From Pseudocolwellia sp. AS88 (GTDB lineage Bacteria; Pseudomonadota; Gammaproteobacteria; Enterobacterales; Alteromonadaceae), in NCBI RefSeq assembly GCF_030551755.1, contig NZ_JAUPEC010000008.1, forward strand, positions 62,001 to 126,000: 64,000 nt of DNA, in the 5' to 3' direction. Positions 45,765 to 54,722 of this stretch are shown here, piece after piece. The notes beneath the pieces are model-generated. The model was given only the letters and a program-made list of their open reading frames with translations, made no database searches and had not been told where the DNA came from. Every line of letters starts with the position of its first letter. Positions within the stretch are counted from its first letter, which is position 1. The position numbers and the translations under genes were made by a program.

Positions 45765-47897
45765 ATGAAACCATTGCACGATGTTATTCAATTGAACAGT
45801 AAAAACGTTAGTTTGATTATTGATTGTCAAAATAGAACTCCCACTATACTTTACTGGGGAAAGATACTTTCAGCACAAACCTCTACTGAGATGTTAACGT
45901 TATTGTCGACTCGGCAAGAAGCTAAGTGTTCACTTGTTGTTGAAGCCCCTATCTCTTTATCTCCTTTGTTAGGACAAGGGTTTACAGGTGCCCCTGGTAT
46001 TGAAATAGTCGATCAAGATTTTGCATGGTCACTTGGCGGCGACATCGTTAATATTACTCAACGACATGAGCATGAAGTTGTATTTGAAAGTCTTGATGAT
46101 ATTCGCCAAATAAAAGTGGTGCATAATTTATCATTAAATAATGAGACGGATGTTTTGTCTGCCTCTACAACACTCGTTAATTTAAGTGACAAGCCGCTAA
46201 GTGTTAACTGGTGTGCAGCACCTACACTCACGTTACCAGATCAAATGAATAAAATTATGTCATTTGAAGGTCGTTGGTCTAATGAGTTTCAACGTAATTC
46301 ACTTGATTTATTTTTGGGGAGTTTTGTTAGAGAAAACCGTAAAGGTAAAACATCTCATGATAATTTCCCTGGCATGGTCATGCACAATAACCAAACACAT
46401 GAACAAGCAGGCGAGTGTTATGGATTTCACCTTGGGTGGAGCGGTAACCATAAGATGCGTGCAGAGTTATTAGCAGAAGGGCGCAGTTATGTGCAGTTAG
46501 GCGAATTATTACTGCCTGGTGAAGTTGTATTACAGCCGCAACAATCGTATAAAAGCCCAACGCTTTATGCAGCCTTTTCCGATCAAGGTTTTAGTGGCTT
46601 ATCTCATTGCTTTCATCAGTATGTTCGTCGTGAATTATTATCGGCAAAACACAGTCAAAAGCCTCGTCCTGTTCATTATAATACTTGGGAAGGTATCTAC
46701 TTTGATCACGATGTAGAAACCTTAAAGCAGCTCGCAGATAAAGTTGCTGGCTTAGGTGCGGAACGTTTTGTTTTAGATGATGGTTGGTTTAAAGGTCGTC
46801 GAGGAGACTTCGCTGGTTTAGGTGATTGGGTAGTAGATAAAGAAATTTATCCACAAGGCTTAACGCCTTTAATTGAGCATGTTAACGAAAAGGGTATGGA
46901 GTTTGGTTTATGGTTTGAACCTGAAATGGTTAACCCAGACAGCGACTTATATCGTTCTCATCCTGATTGGATATTAGCTACCGCTGGCAATGAACAATTA
47001 ATCTTTAGAAATCAATTGGTTTTAGATTTAACTCGCACTGAAGTTGTTGAGTATTTGTTTAATGCGATTGATGATGTTTTGTCTGAATACCCGAAAATTA
47101 AATACATTAAATGGGATATGAATAGAGACATTAATCACGCCGGTAATGCACTTGGTAAGCCAGCTATTCATCAGCAAACGCATGCTTTATATCAATTAAT
47201 AGATCGCTTAAAAGAAAAACATACTGATGTAGAAATTGAAAGTTGTTCGTCGGGTGGAGCACGCGTTGATTATGGTATTTTGGCACATACAGACAGAGTT
47301 TGGACATCAGATTCAAATGACGCTTTAGATAGGTTATCAATTCAGCAAGGTTGTTCATTCTTCTTTCCTGCAGAAGTTATGGGAGCACATGTAGGGCCTA
47401 GAGATTGTCATATTACTGGCCGTCACATTAGTATGGAAATGCGTGCAGCCGTAGCATTTTTTGGGCATATGGGACTTGAAATGGACCCAAGAGAGCTAAC
47501 GGATAAGGAATGCGAACAGCTAACAACCATCATTGCATTACATAAAAAGCACCGCAAGTTAATACATAGCGGCGAGTTAGTGCGCTTAAATAGCACTACC
47601 GATTCAATTGATTTTGGCTTGATTAATGATGATAAAACACAAGCATTGTTTGCTTATAATAGTGTTACTGAAACTAAAAGAACAACACCACCTAAATTTA
47701 GGTTTGCAGGCTTAGCACTAGATAAGGTTTATAAATTATCACTTATTTGGCCAACTCAGCTTAAAGAGTATTCACCTTCTATTTTAAGTAAGATTCAAGG
47801 GCAAGAATTTAGTGGTGAAGCATTAATGAACTTTGGTATGCAATTACCTGTACTATTCCCACAATCTTCACTGATTTTTGAATTAAAGGCTAACTAA
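45765..47897 (+). CDS. Alpha-galactosidase, GH36 family
   Basis: It hydrolyses alpha-galactosides such as melibiose and raffinose. The 710-residue protein has the GH36 N-terminal beta-supersandwich and a barrel with RFVLDDGWF, WFEPEMVNPDSDL, the nucleophile Asp451 in KWDMN, ESCSSGGARVDYG and an acid/base candidate Asp516 in WTSDSNDALDR. There is no signal peptide. It starts a unit between two oppositely oriented genes. A tatgatata motif at 45671-45679 upstream matches part of the regulator's own palindrome at 52451-52488. Confidence 0.93.
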   Translation: MKPLHDVIQLNSKNVSLIIDCQNRTPTILYWGKILSAQTSTEMLTLLSTRQEAKCSLVVEAPISLSPLLGQGFTGAPGIEIVDQDFAWSLGGDIVNITQRHEHEVVFESLDDIRQIKVVHNLSLNNETDVLSASTTLVNLSDKPLSVNWCAAPTLTLPDQMNKIMSFEGRWSNEFQRNSLDLFLGSFVRENRKGKTSHDNFPGMVMHNNQTHEQAGECYGFHLGWSGNHKMRAELLAEGRSYVQLGELLLPGEVVLQPQQSYKSPTLYAAFSDQGFSGLSHCFHQYVRRELLSAKHSQKPRPVHYNTWEGIYFDHDVETLKQLADKVAGLGAERFVLDDGWFKGRRGDFAGLGDWVVDKEIYPQGLTPLIEHVNEKGMEFGLWFEPEMVNPDSDLYRSHPDWILATAGNEQLIFRNQLVLDLTRTEVVEYLFNAIDDVLSEYPKIKYIKWDMNRDINHAGNALGKPAIHQQTHALYQLIDRLKEKHTDVEIESCSSGGARVDYGILAHTDRVWTSDSNDALDRLSIQQGCSFFFPAEVMGAHVGPRDCHITGRHISMEMRAAVAFFGHMGLEMDPRELTDKECEQLTTIIALHKKHRKLIHSGELVRLNSTTDSIDFGLINDDKTQALFAYNSVTETKRTTPPKFRFAGLALDKVYKLSLIWPTQLKEYSPSILSKIQGQEFSGEALMNFGMQLPVLFPQSSLIFELKAN

Positions 47898-48009
47898 GAA
47901 TAGACAGTTGAGTGCGAGTTTTAACTTGTTTATCGTAGATATTCAGTTAAAACTCTTCTCTTTATGTTGTTTAAATTTACTGAGTTAATTTGTACTTAAT
48001 AGAAACCTA

Positions 48010-48897
48010 TTAGGCTGTTAATTCTTCAGGGGAAATACACATTGACACTGTCACTTTCTCTTGAGGGTTTAATGATATAACTCCAGTGTTTTTAACACCT
48101 TTCTGAGCTAAGTTAATAGCATCTGTGCAATGAGTCACAGGTTCAAAACAAAAGAAATCTTTGCCTTTAGGACTATATATTACGGCAAATTTGCAGTTTG
48201 ATGATGTTGTGATTTTAGCCATTATTTTTCTTTCAGGCCAAGTAATTGTTGCTGCCCCATCAAAACCTGTAAATACATTGTCTAAATTACTTCCTGTTAC
48301 TAATAACCCTTTTGAATCAGTCATACCTGTAGGTACATTAACAAGCTCTATTGGCATGGATTCATCATCTACAGTCCACATTTTTTCTACTGAACATGTA
48401 ATTGATGTGTTATCAGTTAAACTGAAGTAGGGGTGCAAGCCTAAACCTGCAGGCATTTCGTTATTTGAATAATTAATCACAGACAATTCGATAGTTAATG
48501 AGTTGTCTTTAAGTGTAAAAACTTGTTCAGCTCTATAAGAAAAAGGCCAGTCAGAGGTTTTATAGTGATATTGCAGTGTTAAGCTGGTATCCGTTTTATG
48601 TTTTATTTCCCAAGGTAATAGCCAGCCATGACCATGAATACTATGCTTTTCTGGTAAATGATTGAGTGGAAGTGTCATTTCTTTTTCTTGCCAGCTAAAT
48701 TGGCCATGTCTAATACGGTTAGAATAAGGTACTAAGGGAAAATTAGCGCTTTCATGAACCGATTTTGCATTACTCGCTTCTCTTAAAATAGGTATAAACT
48801 GACCATTAAGATTAACATCGTAAGCTAAAATTGATCCGCCTAACGATGGGGAAACTTCTACTCTGGCGGTTGAATTTTCTAAAACAATAGAATTCAT
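48010..48897 (-). CDS. galM: Aldose 1-epimerase
   Basis: It interconverts alpha and beta anomers of galactose, feeding galactokinase or the dehydrogenase. The 295-residue protein has FPLVPYSNRIRHGQF, HSIHGHGWLLPW with the catalytic His, and PAGLGLHPYF with the second His. The late Glu (FFCFEPVTH) completes the site. A palindrome at 48914-48928 directly upstream is shared with galE and the TonB receptor. Confidence 0.92.
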   Translation of the reverse strand: MNSIVLENSTARVEVSPSLGGSILAYDVNLNGQFIPILREASNAKSVHESANFPLVPYSNRIRHGQFSWQEKEMTLPLNHLPEKHSIHGHGWLLPWEIKHKTDTSLTLQYHYKTSDWPFSYRAEQVFTLKDNSLTIELSVINYSNNEMPAGLGLHPYFSLTDNTSITCSVEKMWTVDDESMPIELVNVPTGMTDSKGLLVTGSNLDNVFTGFDGAATITWPERKIMAKITTSSNCKFAVIYSPKGKDFFCFEPVTHCTDAINLAQKGVKNTGVISLNPQEKVTVSMCISPEELTA

Positions 48898-48913
48898 AAG
48901 GTTATTAAGTACT

Positions 48914-48928
48914 ATTTATAAGATAAAA
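48914..48928. promoter_or_regulatory. Candidate gal operator 3
   Basis: ATTTAT-AAG-ATAAAA lies 17 bp upstream of the galM start. It matches the galE copy except at the last base. Confidence 0.45.
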
Positions 48929-49055
48929 TAATTAAAGCATTAACCCAAAGTCTTGTCTACTTATAAGTTTAATTCCTTCAATAATGTAATTAATACTGTG
49001 TTTTTAATGATGGTTTTTTAATAATTAAAGTTAAGTAATGAAAGAATTAGAGAGG

Positions 49056-49952
49056 CTAAATGGTGCATTTAGGCTCAGCTAGAGCAACCACACCATTTAA
49101 TTGAAATATGAATACATTACCGGCTAAAGGTTGTGTTAATAATTGTCTTTTAGACAGTCCTTGTTTTGCAGTTGTTACAATTAACCAGTCTAAATTAGGT
49201 CCGCCAAGGGTTACGCAGGAAGGTTGGGATACAGGTAATAATATTGATAATGCAATATCGCCATTAGTGTCGTACCGGATCACTTGACTATTGCCCCATT
49301 GAGCATTCCATAAATGATCGTCAGCATCTACTGTTGAGCCATCAGGAAATGCTGAGTAGTGAGTGGTGGCAAATAATTGTTTATTGCTTATTGAACCTGT
49401 TGTTTGACAAAAGTCGTATTTGAAAATACTGTGTGATGGAGAGTCAGTATGAAAAAGAATATCTCCTGCTTTATTCCAACATAAGCCATTAGAAATGCTT
49501 AGTTTGTTTACCTTTATATGGCAGTTTAGTTGATGATCAATGCAATATAGTGAAGCTTTTTGTTCTGGTGTAGTTAGCTTTTCCACCATAGTGCCCGCCC
49601 AAAATCGACCTTGTTGATCAGTCTTCCCATCATTAAAACGGTTACCTGTTATATTAAGTTCAGGTTGGCTTAGCCATTCTAAAGATGATGTTTTTATATT
49701 GTAACGAGCAACACCTTGTTCAAAAGCTGCAACAATTTGATCGTCGATAGGGGTAAATGCAAAGCTACCTATACGTTGCGGTAAAGTGAATTTTTCCATG
49801 ATATCGTTTGCAACAAAGTATCGATATAAATGTTTTGCTTCAATATCAATCCAGTAAATTGCCTGTTGTTCTATATGCCACAACACACCTTCGCCTAATT
49901 GACATTGGCTAGGTATGACTTTTAGAAGTTCAGTAGTTACAGTTTTCATCAT
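49056..49952 (-). CDS. SMP-30/gluconolactonase-family sugar lactonase
   Basis: The 298-residue beta-propeller lactonase has CQLGEGVLWHIEQQAIYWIDIE, NRFNDGKTDQQGRFWAGTM with metal-binding Asn/Asp, and SNGLCWN. It would open D-galactono-lactone to galactonate, the second step of the De Ley-Doudoroff route. It lies 6 bp after dgoA in an operon with dgoK and a dehydrogenase, which supports that substrate. Confidence 0.88.
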   Translation of the reverse strand: MMKTVTTELLKVIPSQCQLGEGVLWHIEQQAIYWIDIEAKHLYRYFVANDIMEKFTLPQRIGSFAFTPIDDQIVAAFEQGVARYNIKTSSLEWLSQPELNITGNRFNDGKTDQQGRFWAGTMVEKLTTPEQKASLYCIDHQLNCHIKVNKLSISNGLCWNKAGDILFHTDSPSHSIFKYDFCQTTGSISNKQLFATTHYSAFPDGSTVDADDHLWNAQWGNSQVIRYDTNGDIALSILLPVSQPSCVTLGGPNLDWLIVTTAKQGLSKRQLLTQPLAGNVFIFQLNGVVALAEPKCTI

Positions 49953-49958
49953 GTGTTT

Positions 49959-50588
49959 TTATTTATCATCGAGAAGGTTAATGTTTAACACTTTATTTAA
50001 TTGGATCACTTTAGCTGTAACGGTATCAACAGAATCATTACTTTGATATAAGCTGTTTCCTATACCAACAGCAATTGCATTAAATGATAGCCATTGTGAG
50101 GCATTCTTTTGAGAAATACCGCCAACAGGTATGATGTGTGCATCCCTTGGCAAAACAGATTTTAATGCTTTTAAATGAGCGCAGCCATAAGTTTCTGCTG
50201 GGAATAGTTTTAACCATCTTGCACCCGCCTGATAAGCTAAAAATGCTTCTGTGGGAGTTGCTATTCCTGGAATAACGTCTAAATTATTAGCCAGGCAATA
50301 GTTAATAATATCTATATCACAATGAGGAGAGATGATGAGCTTACCTCCTGCATTGTTAACCTGCTTAACTTGCTCTAAGGTAATAACTGTACCTGCGCCA
50401 ATTAAGCAATCTTCTGGTAGGGCACCAACAATATTCGCTATAGAGGTTATTGCTTGCGGTGAGTTTAATGGGACTTCAATAACTCTGATACCATGATCAT
50501 ATAAACATTGTGCAATATTGATGGCATTACTTGGTAATACTCCGCGTAAAATAGCAACAACAGGATGTTTATCAATAAATTGTTTCAA
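49959..50588 (-). CDS. dgoA: 2-dehydro-3-deoxy-6-phosphogalactonate aldolase
   Basis: It splits 2-keto-3-deoxy-6-phosphogalactonate into pyruvate and glyceraldehyde 3-phosphate. The 209-residue KDPG-aldolase-family protein has PVVAILRGV, the GAGTVITLEQV segment, and the Schiff-base Lys in RWLKLFPAE. IEVPLNSP with catalytic Glu is present. It lies between dgoK and the lactonase. Confidence 0.92.
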   Translation of the reverse strand: MKQFIDKHPVVAILRGVLPSNAINIAQCLYDHGIRVIEVPLNSPQAITSIANIVGALPEDCLIGAGTVITLEQVKQVNNAGGKLIISPHCDIDIINYCLANNLDVIPGIATPTEAFLAYQAGARWLKLFPAETYGCAHLKALKSVLPRDAHIIPVGGISQKNASQWLSFNAIAVGIGNSLYQSNDSVDTVTAKVIQLNKVLNINLLDDK

Positions 50589-50622
50589 AGGTAATCCTTA
50601 TTAAATTTGAAATCAATGCTTA

Positions 50623-51582
50623 TTATTTAGAAGAAGGTAATGCGATAAACTGCTGATAAACAGCGTTAAAACCTAACAAGGTTATTTCACTAACTTCGTA
50701 GATTTTCATCTTAATATCGTGCGCTTTTAGCACTTGAGAAAATTGCTGACTTAACTTATTTTCACCTATGACAGATACGTCGCCAATTTGAGATAATTGC
50801 CATTCTTCGGCATTCATTGCTGCTCTAACATCGCTACCAATAAGTAAACCTGATAGATATGAATATGCTTGAGAATTAGTTAATTCACCAAAAAGCTGTT
50901 TACTGCGAACACTAAATAAACCGTGCGTAAAACTCCCTAGTTCGCTTTTTAAAGTAAAGTCGGCACCTTTTTGAAAAGAGCATAAATCGAATGTAGCATT
51001 ATTGTTTTTTTTAATTAAAATACTGTGATTTATTAACAAATCGAAAAGCTCACCTGTCATAGCTGTTTTAAATAATTCTATCTTGCCATCTTTTACCAAA
51101 ACCCATTTAGTATGCGTACCAGGTAAACAAATTAAATGGGTTCCTATAGAATGCTGACTGCTTTGCTGTAACCAACCCAACACTTGTAATTCTTCACCGC
51201 GCATAACATCATAGTTATCGTTACTTAAACGACAACTTACTCCTGGAACAATGACAATATCATGGTCATTACATGAAAAATTAATACACTTTGAAGCTAT
51301 ATCTTCAAGACTTGTTGGACAGGGCAGGTAACTTGTTTCTTTCCAACCAATACTTGATCCTATTTGTCCCATCATAAATACTGGGATTTTACCGTACTTA
51401 TTAACCCAAGGAGCAATACAATCAAATAGTGTTTTTTCAAAGCTGTTAACTACTTTGTTCACCCCAAGACTCTTTGCATTGTCAGTTAGAGTGAGGGTTT
51501 TATCGTCATTTACTTTACATAAGAAAGCACGTAAATGGCTGGTCCCCCAATCAACAGCAACAACATATTTATGAATTAGCAA
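50623..51582 (-). CDS. dgoK: 2-dehydro-3-deoxygalactonokinase
   Basis: It phosphorylates 2-keto-3-deoxygalactonate at C6. The 319-residue protein has the DgoK N-terminus VAVDWGTSHLRAFL, PVFMMGQIGSSIGWKE, the LPGTHTKWVLV motif and the GLLIGSDVRAA end segment. It abuts the upstream dehydrogenase gene (stop and start adjacent), so they share a transcript. Confidence 0.92.
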   Translation of the reverse strand: MLIHKYVVAVDWGTSHLRAFLCKVNDDKTLTLTDNAKSLGVNKVVNSFEKTLFDCIAPWVNKYGKIPVFMMGQIGSSIGWKETSYLPCPTSLEDIASKCINFSCNDHDIVIVPGVSCRLSNDNYDVMRGEELQVLGWLQQSSQHSIGTHLICLPGTHTKWVLVKDGKIELFKTAMTGELFDLLINHSILIKKNNNATFDLCSFQKGADFTLKSELGSFTHGLFSVRSKQLFGELTNSQAYSYLSGLLIGSDVRAAMNAEEWQLSQIGDVSVIGENKLSQQFSQVLKAHDIKMKIYEVSEITLLGFNAVYQQFIALPSSK

Positions 51583-52350
51583 TTAAATTCTCCCGCCATC
51601 AATAATAATGCTTTGTCCTGTGATTAATGCACTATCGTCAGATGCTAAAAACAATGCTAAATTCGATACATCCTCTGGACTAATTCTTTTTTTTAATGCC
51701 ATGGATTCCATCCACTTTTCTTCTTCTTGCTCTGTTAACCAGCTTGATAATTGACGATCAGTTGCAACCCAGCCAGGTAAAATAGCATTTACTCGGATAT
51801 TAGATTCGCCGAATTCTTTTGATAAAGCTTTAGTCATACCCATTAAGCCTGCTTTAGCAGTAACATACCCAGTCATGTGTTGTTGACCAATTAAGGCATT
51901 AATCGAGCTAAAGTTTATAATGCTACCAGATGCGTTACCTTTCATTAATTTAAACGCTATTTGAGAAGAGAAGAAGGCAGGATCTAAATTAACTTGCATA
52001 CATTTATGCCAGTCATGTGCTGAAATGTTTTCTGTGTATTGACGATTATCGTTACCCACATTATTAACTAACACGTCGAAACCATTAAAGTATTCTGCTG
52101 CTTCAATAATGGCTTGTTGTAATATTTGAGATTGTGTAACGTCGACAGCTTTAAACCAAATGTTATTATTTGATATTGAAGATAATTCAGAAATTAATGC
52201 ATCGGCTTTATCTTGGTTTAAATCAATAAATGCTACTTTAGCTTTTTGTTGAACAAAAGCTTTAACCATCGATGCGCCTATACCACTTGCACCGCCAGTA
52301 ATTAAAATAACTTTATCTTTTAAGCTTGTGTATTGAGTTGATAGACTCAC
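51583..52350 (-). CDS. SDR dehydrogenase, probable galactose 1-dehydrogenase
   Basis: The 255-residue short-chain dehydrogenase has TGGASGIGASMVKAF, the NNVGND motif, a catalytic Ser (INFSSINALIG) and Tyr-x3-Lys (YVTAKAG), and a C-terminal ITGQSIIIDGGRI. It is the first gene of the dehydrogenase-dgoK-dgoA-lactonase operon, which points to oxidation of D-galactose to galactono-lactone. Family sequence alone does not fix the substrate. Confidence 0.85.
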   Translation of the reverse strand: MSLSTQYTSLKDKVILITGGASGIGASMVKAFVQQKAKVAFIDLNQDKADALISELSSISNNNIWFKAVDVTQSQILQQAIIEAAEYFNGFDVLVNNVGNDNRQYTENISAHDWHKCMQVNLDPAFFSSQIAFKLMKGNASGSIINFSSINALIGQQHMTGYVTAKAGLMGMTKALSKEFGESNIRVNAILPGWVATDRQLSSWLTEQEEEKWMESMALKKRISPEDVSNLALFLASDDSALITGQSIIIDGGRI

Positions 52351-52450
52351 TTCAATGCTCCAACTATTGTGAATATGTAATAAAATTAACCTATTTTATT
52401 TTAATAGGCTTTAAAGTATTTAAATGTGTTAGTTATTATCTACATATAAA

Positions 52451-52488
52451 GTTATATCATATTTGTTTGAAATTAAATATGATATAAC
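52451..52488. promoter_or_regulatory. Palindromic operator between SDR and regulator genes
   Basis: Perfect 14-bp arms gttatatcatattt / aaatatgatataac are separated by 10 bp, in the divergent gap between the SDR gene and the FadR-type regulator. It is the likely binding site of that regulator for both directions. Confidence 0.7.
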
Positions 52489-52520
52489 ATATTAATACAA
52501 TAATAGTGGATTTTAGCTAA

Positions 52521-53219
52521 ATGACACCTTCTATTAAACAGAATTTAACTCAGCAATTAACTCATAGTCTAGGCATAGCAATCGTTAAGGGAACTTATCC
52601 TATTGGGGAAGGCTTACCTTCAGAAGCTGATCTTTGTGTTCAATACAATGTAAGTCGAAGCTCAACACGCGAAGCTGTTAAAATGCTATCTGCAAAAGGG
52701 TTAATTTCCTCTAGACCTAAACAAGGTATAAGAGTTCTACCTGAAAGCAGTTGGAACATGTTTGATACCGATGTTTTAACTTGGATATTAAGTAGTAAAC
52801 CATCACTATCTTTATTAAAAGAATTTACACAAGTTCGTGCTGCAATAGAGCCTCAAGCTGCAGCTTTAGCATCTATTAATGCAACTTATGAACAGCTAGA
52901 AGATATTGAAAAAGCTTTAGAACGTATGATCGATGCAGATCAAGGGCTAGACGACCCACTAGATGCAGATATTGCTTTTCATACTAGTATTTTAGTTGCT
53001 AGTGGTAATCGATTTTTTGTTCAACTTACTGAGTTTATAGGAACTGCCTTAAAAGTCAGTATTAGGTATACAAATAAAATTAAAGGCGTACCCGGCGCTG
53101 ATGTAGAAAAACATGCTGATATCCTTAATACCATTAAGTCTCGTAACCCTGAAAAAGCACGTAATGCGGTTAAAACTATTTTAGACGAAGCATTGGAGCT
53201 AATTGATTCACAGCTTTAA
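52521..53219 (+). CDS. FadR/GntR-family regulator of galactose oxidation
   Basis: The 232-residue protein has a GntR winged helix (GLPSEADLCVQYNVSRSSTREAVKMLSAKGLI) and a C-terminal FCD ligand domain with metal-binding candidates (DADIAFHTSI; EKHADIL). DgoR, the galactonate regulator of enteric bacteria, is in this family. It is divergent from the dehydrogenase-dgoK-dgoA operon, with a strong palindrome between them, so it probably represses that operon until an intermediate binds. The ribosome binding site is weak. Confidence 0.88.
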   Translation: MTPSIKQNLTQQLTHSLGIAIVKGTYPIGEGLPSEADLCVQYNVSRSSTREAVKMLSAKGLISSRPKQGIRVLPESSWNMFDTDVLTWILSSKPSLSLLKEFTQVRAAIEPQAAALASINATYEQLEDIEKALERMIDADQGLDDPLDADIAFHTSILVASGNRFFVQLTEFIGTALKVSIRYTNKIKGVPGADVEKHADILNTIKSRNPEKARNAVKTILDEALELIDSQL

Positions 53220-53292
53220 TAATATTCAATCGTTACTGTTCATTAAATACTTGCCTTACCTATCTATATGCGAGGGTTATTTTTGTTGGAAC

Positions 53293-53526
53293 TTAAAACC
53301 TAAAAGAAAAACGCGTATTAATTTGTTGCTGTAGCCAAGTAGCGGCTTTTTTATTAAGTGGATTAGTAACAATAGCACCTTGTGGTGTGATCAAGAATAC
53401 AGAGCGATGTCTGTCGTCTATAAAGCGATATAAGCCATCACCTAAATCTTCAATTTCGAGTGCTTGAGCGCTGAAACCTATAATAAGTAATGCTCCTGTT
53501 AGCATTTTTATCAATAACCTTGGCAT
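53293..53526 (-). pseudogene. Truncated metallo-beta-lactamase-fold gene
   Basis: The 77 codons encode a signal peptide (LIKMLTGALLIIGFSAQALE) and the start of an MBL-fold domain (LGDGLYRFIDDRHRSVFLITPQGAIVTNPLNKKAATWLQQQI), then stop before the metal-binding HxHxDH motif. Intact relatives are some 300 residues long. No continuation is visible downstream in any frame. It is a remnant and should have no enzyme activity. Confidence 0.75.
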
Positions 53527-53964
53527 ATACGATCTCCTTTATTAAAAATAATAATCTTATATGTAATAGAAAGAGCAAAGTCTTGGAAAATTTCAGTAAA
53601 TTAATCAATAACTCAGTGGAAATATTGAATAAACCTATTACGCTTAAGCCTTGTATCTCAGGTGCTACGGGTAATTGGATTAATGCAGGAAAGAGCCAAT
53701 ATTGTTAAGTGTGTTGTAACGCTTTGTAATAATTGAGTTAATTGGCTTTTATCTATTGTTACTCGTTAAACCTTGTGATATTTTTCTTTGTTTTTAGAGG
53801 TTTGCATACAATGTACACTTTATAAACAAAGATAAAAATTAACATTAAAATAAAAATCAAATGGATTATAGGGGCTGTTGACCTTTCATGATTAAATTTT
53901 ATTCAATTTAGAACGGATTTAATCTCGAAAAAAAAGCCCCTAATAAAATTAAAGGAATATTATT
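53527..53964. other. Intergenic, no gene supported
   Basis: Several short frames exist, one overlapping the pseudogene start, but none has a ribosome binding site and family character. The aaaggaatatt ribosome binding site of the next gene lies at its end. Confidence 0.4.
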
Positions 53965-54510
53965 ATGAAAAAAACTCTTATTAGTGCGGCTTTGTTATCT
54001 TTAACTAGTTTTGCTGCTTTAGCACATAATTCAACTCAAACTTACGATGTAGTGCGTGGCTCTGCAGAAACATTTTCTGTTAGCCAAACTGAGCAATTAG
54101 GTAAATTTAGAGCTGTTTTAATGACTAATAGAGGTAGTTGGCATCACAGAACTTCTAGGTTTAATAGACTTGGACTTGTACTAGACGGAGTTATTAAAGG
54201 TGTTTTAAATCCTGACTTCACATTAACGCATTCATTTGTTAATAATAACCGTACAGGTGTTTTATATACAGAGCATGACTCTATTACGACAATTTTTGCT
54301 GGTGATCCAACATGTCAAAACGGTACGGGCTCAACGCCTTTTGAGGTTGAAGAAATCTTAAATATTGTTGGTGGTAGTGGTATTTATGCTGATGTAGAAG
54401 CAGGAAGCTTTATGGTACTGAGAGGCGTTATTAACAATTGTCCTTCGTTACCTGCATATGGTCAAAATACCTTTGAGATAATTGATGGTTCGGTAACCTT
54501 TGCTCAATAA
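53965..54510 (+). CDS. Secreted hypothetical protein
   Basis: The 181-residue protein has a clear signal peptide (KKTLISAALLSLTSFAALA, cleaved near HNS). The mature part is beta-rich with Gly-rich turns (NIVGGSGIYADVEAGSFMVLRGVINNC), a pattern seen in small barrel proteins such as the allene-oxide-cyclase-like group; that match is weak. Two Cys (DPTCQNG, NNCPS) may form a disulfide. It is monocistronic and preceded by aaagga. Its function is unknown. Confidence 0.6.
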   Translation: MKKTLISAALLSLTSFAALAHNSTQTYDVVRGSAETFSVSQTEQLGKFRAVLMTNRGSWHHRTSRFNRLGLVLDGVIKGVLNPDFTLTHSFVNNNRTGVLYTEHDSITTIFAGDPTCQNGTGSTPFEVEEILNIVGGSGIYADVEAGSFMVLRGVINNCPSLPAYGQNTFEIIDGSVTFAQ

Positions 54511-54550
54511 TTTTTTTTAGTAGTCGTTAACTCTTTAAAGGAGATCAGCA

Positions 54551-54610
54551 ATGATTTCCTTTCATTTCGGTTCTATCTTATTCTTTCCATGTTTCAAAAT
54601 TACATTTTAA
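54551..54610 (+). CDS. Possible 19-residue small protein
   Basis: ATG 54551 follows a textbook ribosome binding site (aaaggag seven bases upstream) and encodes a short hydrophobic peptide (MISFHFGSILFFPCFKITF). It lies 40 bp after the secreted protein gene. It could be translated or be chance. Confidence 0.25.
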   Translation: MISFHFGSILFFPCFKITF

Positions 54611-54722
54611 AAGTATTATCACTTTCCTCGTTCATTAAATACTAAAAACATATCTATTAGGCTAAAGCTTTTGCAGGATTATCCGATACAAATGTTATGT
54701 GGATTTAAGGTTAAGGATAATC

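Noticed and set aside
53490-53708. 72-codon open frame overlapping the MBL remnant
   Set aside because: It starts within the signal-peptide codons of the remnant on the other strand and shows no family character.
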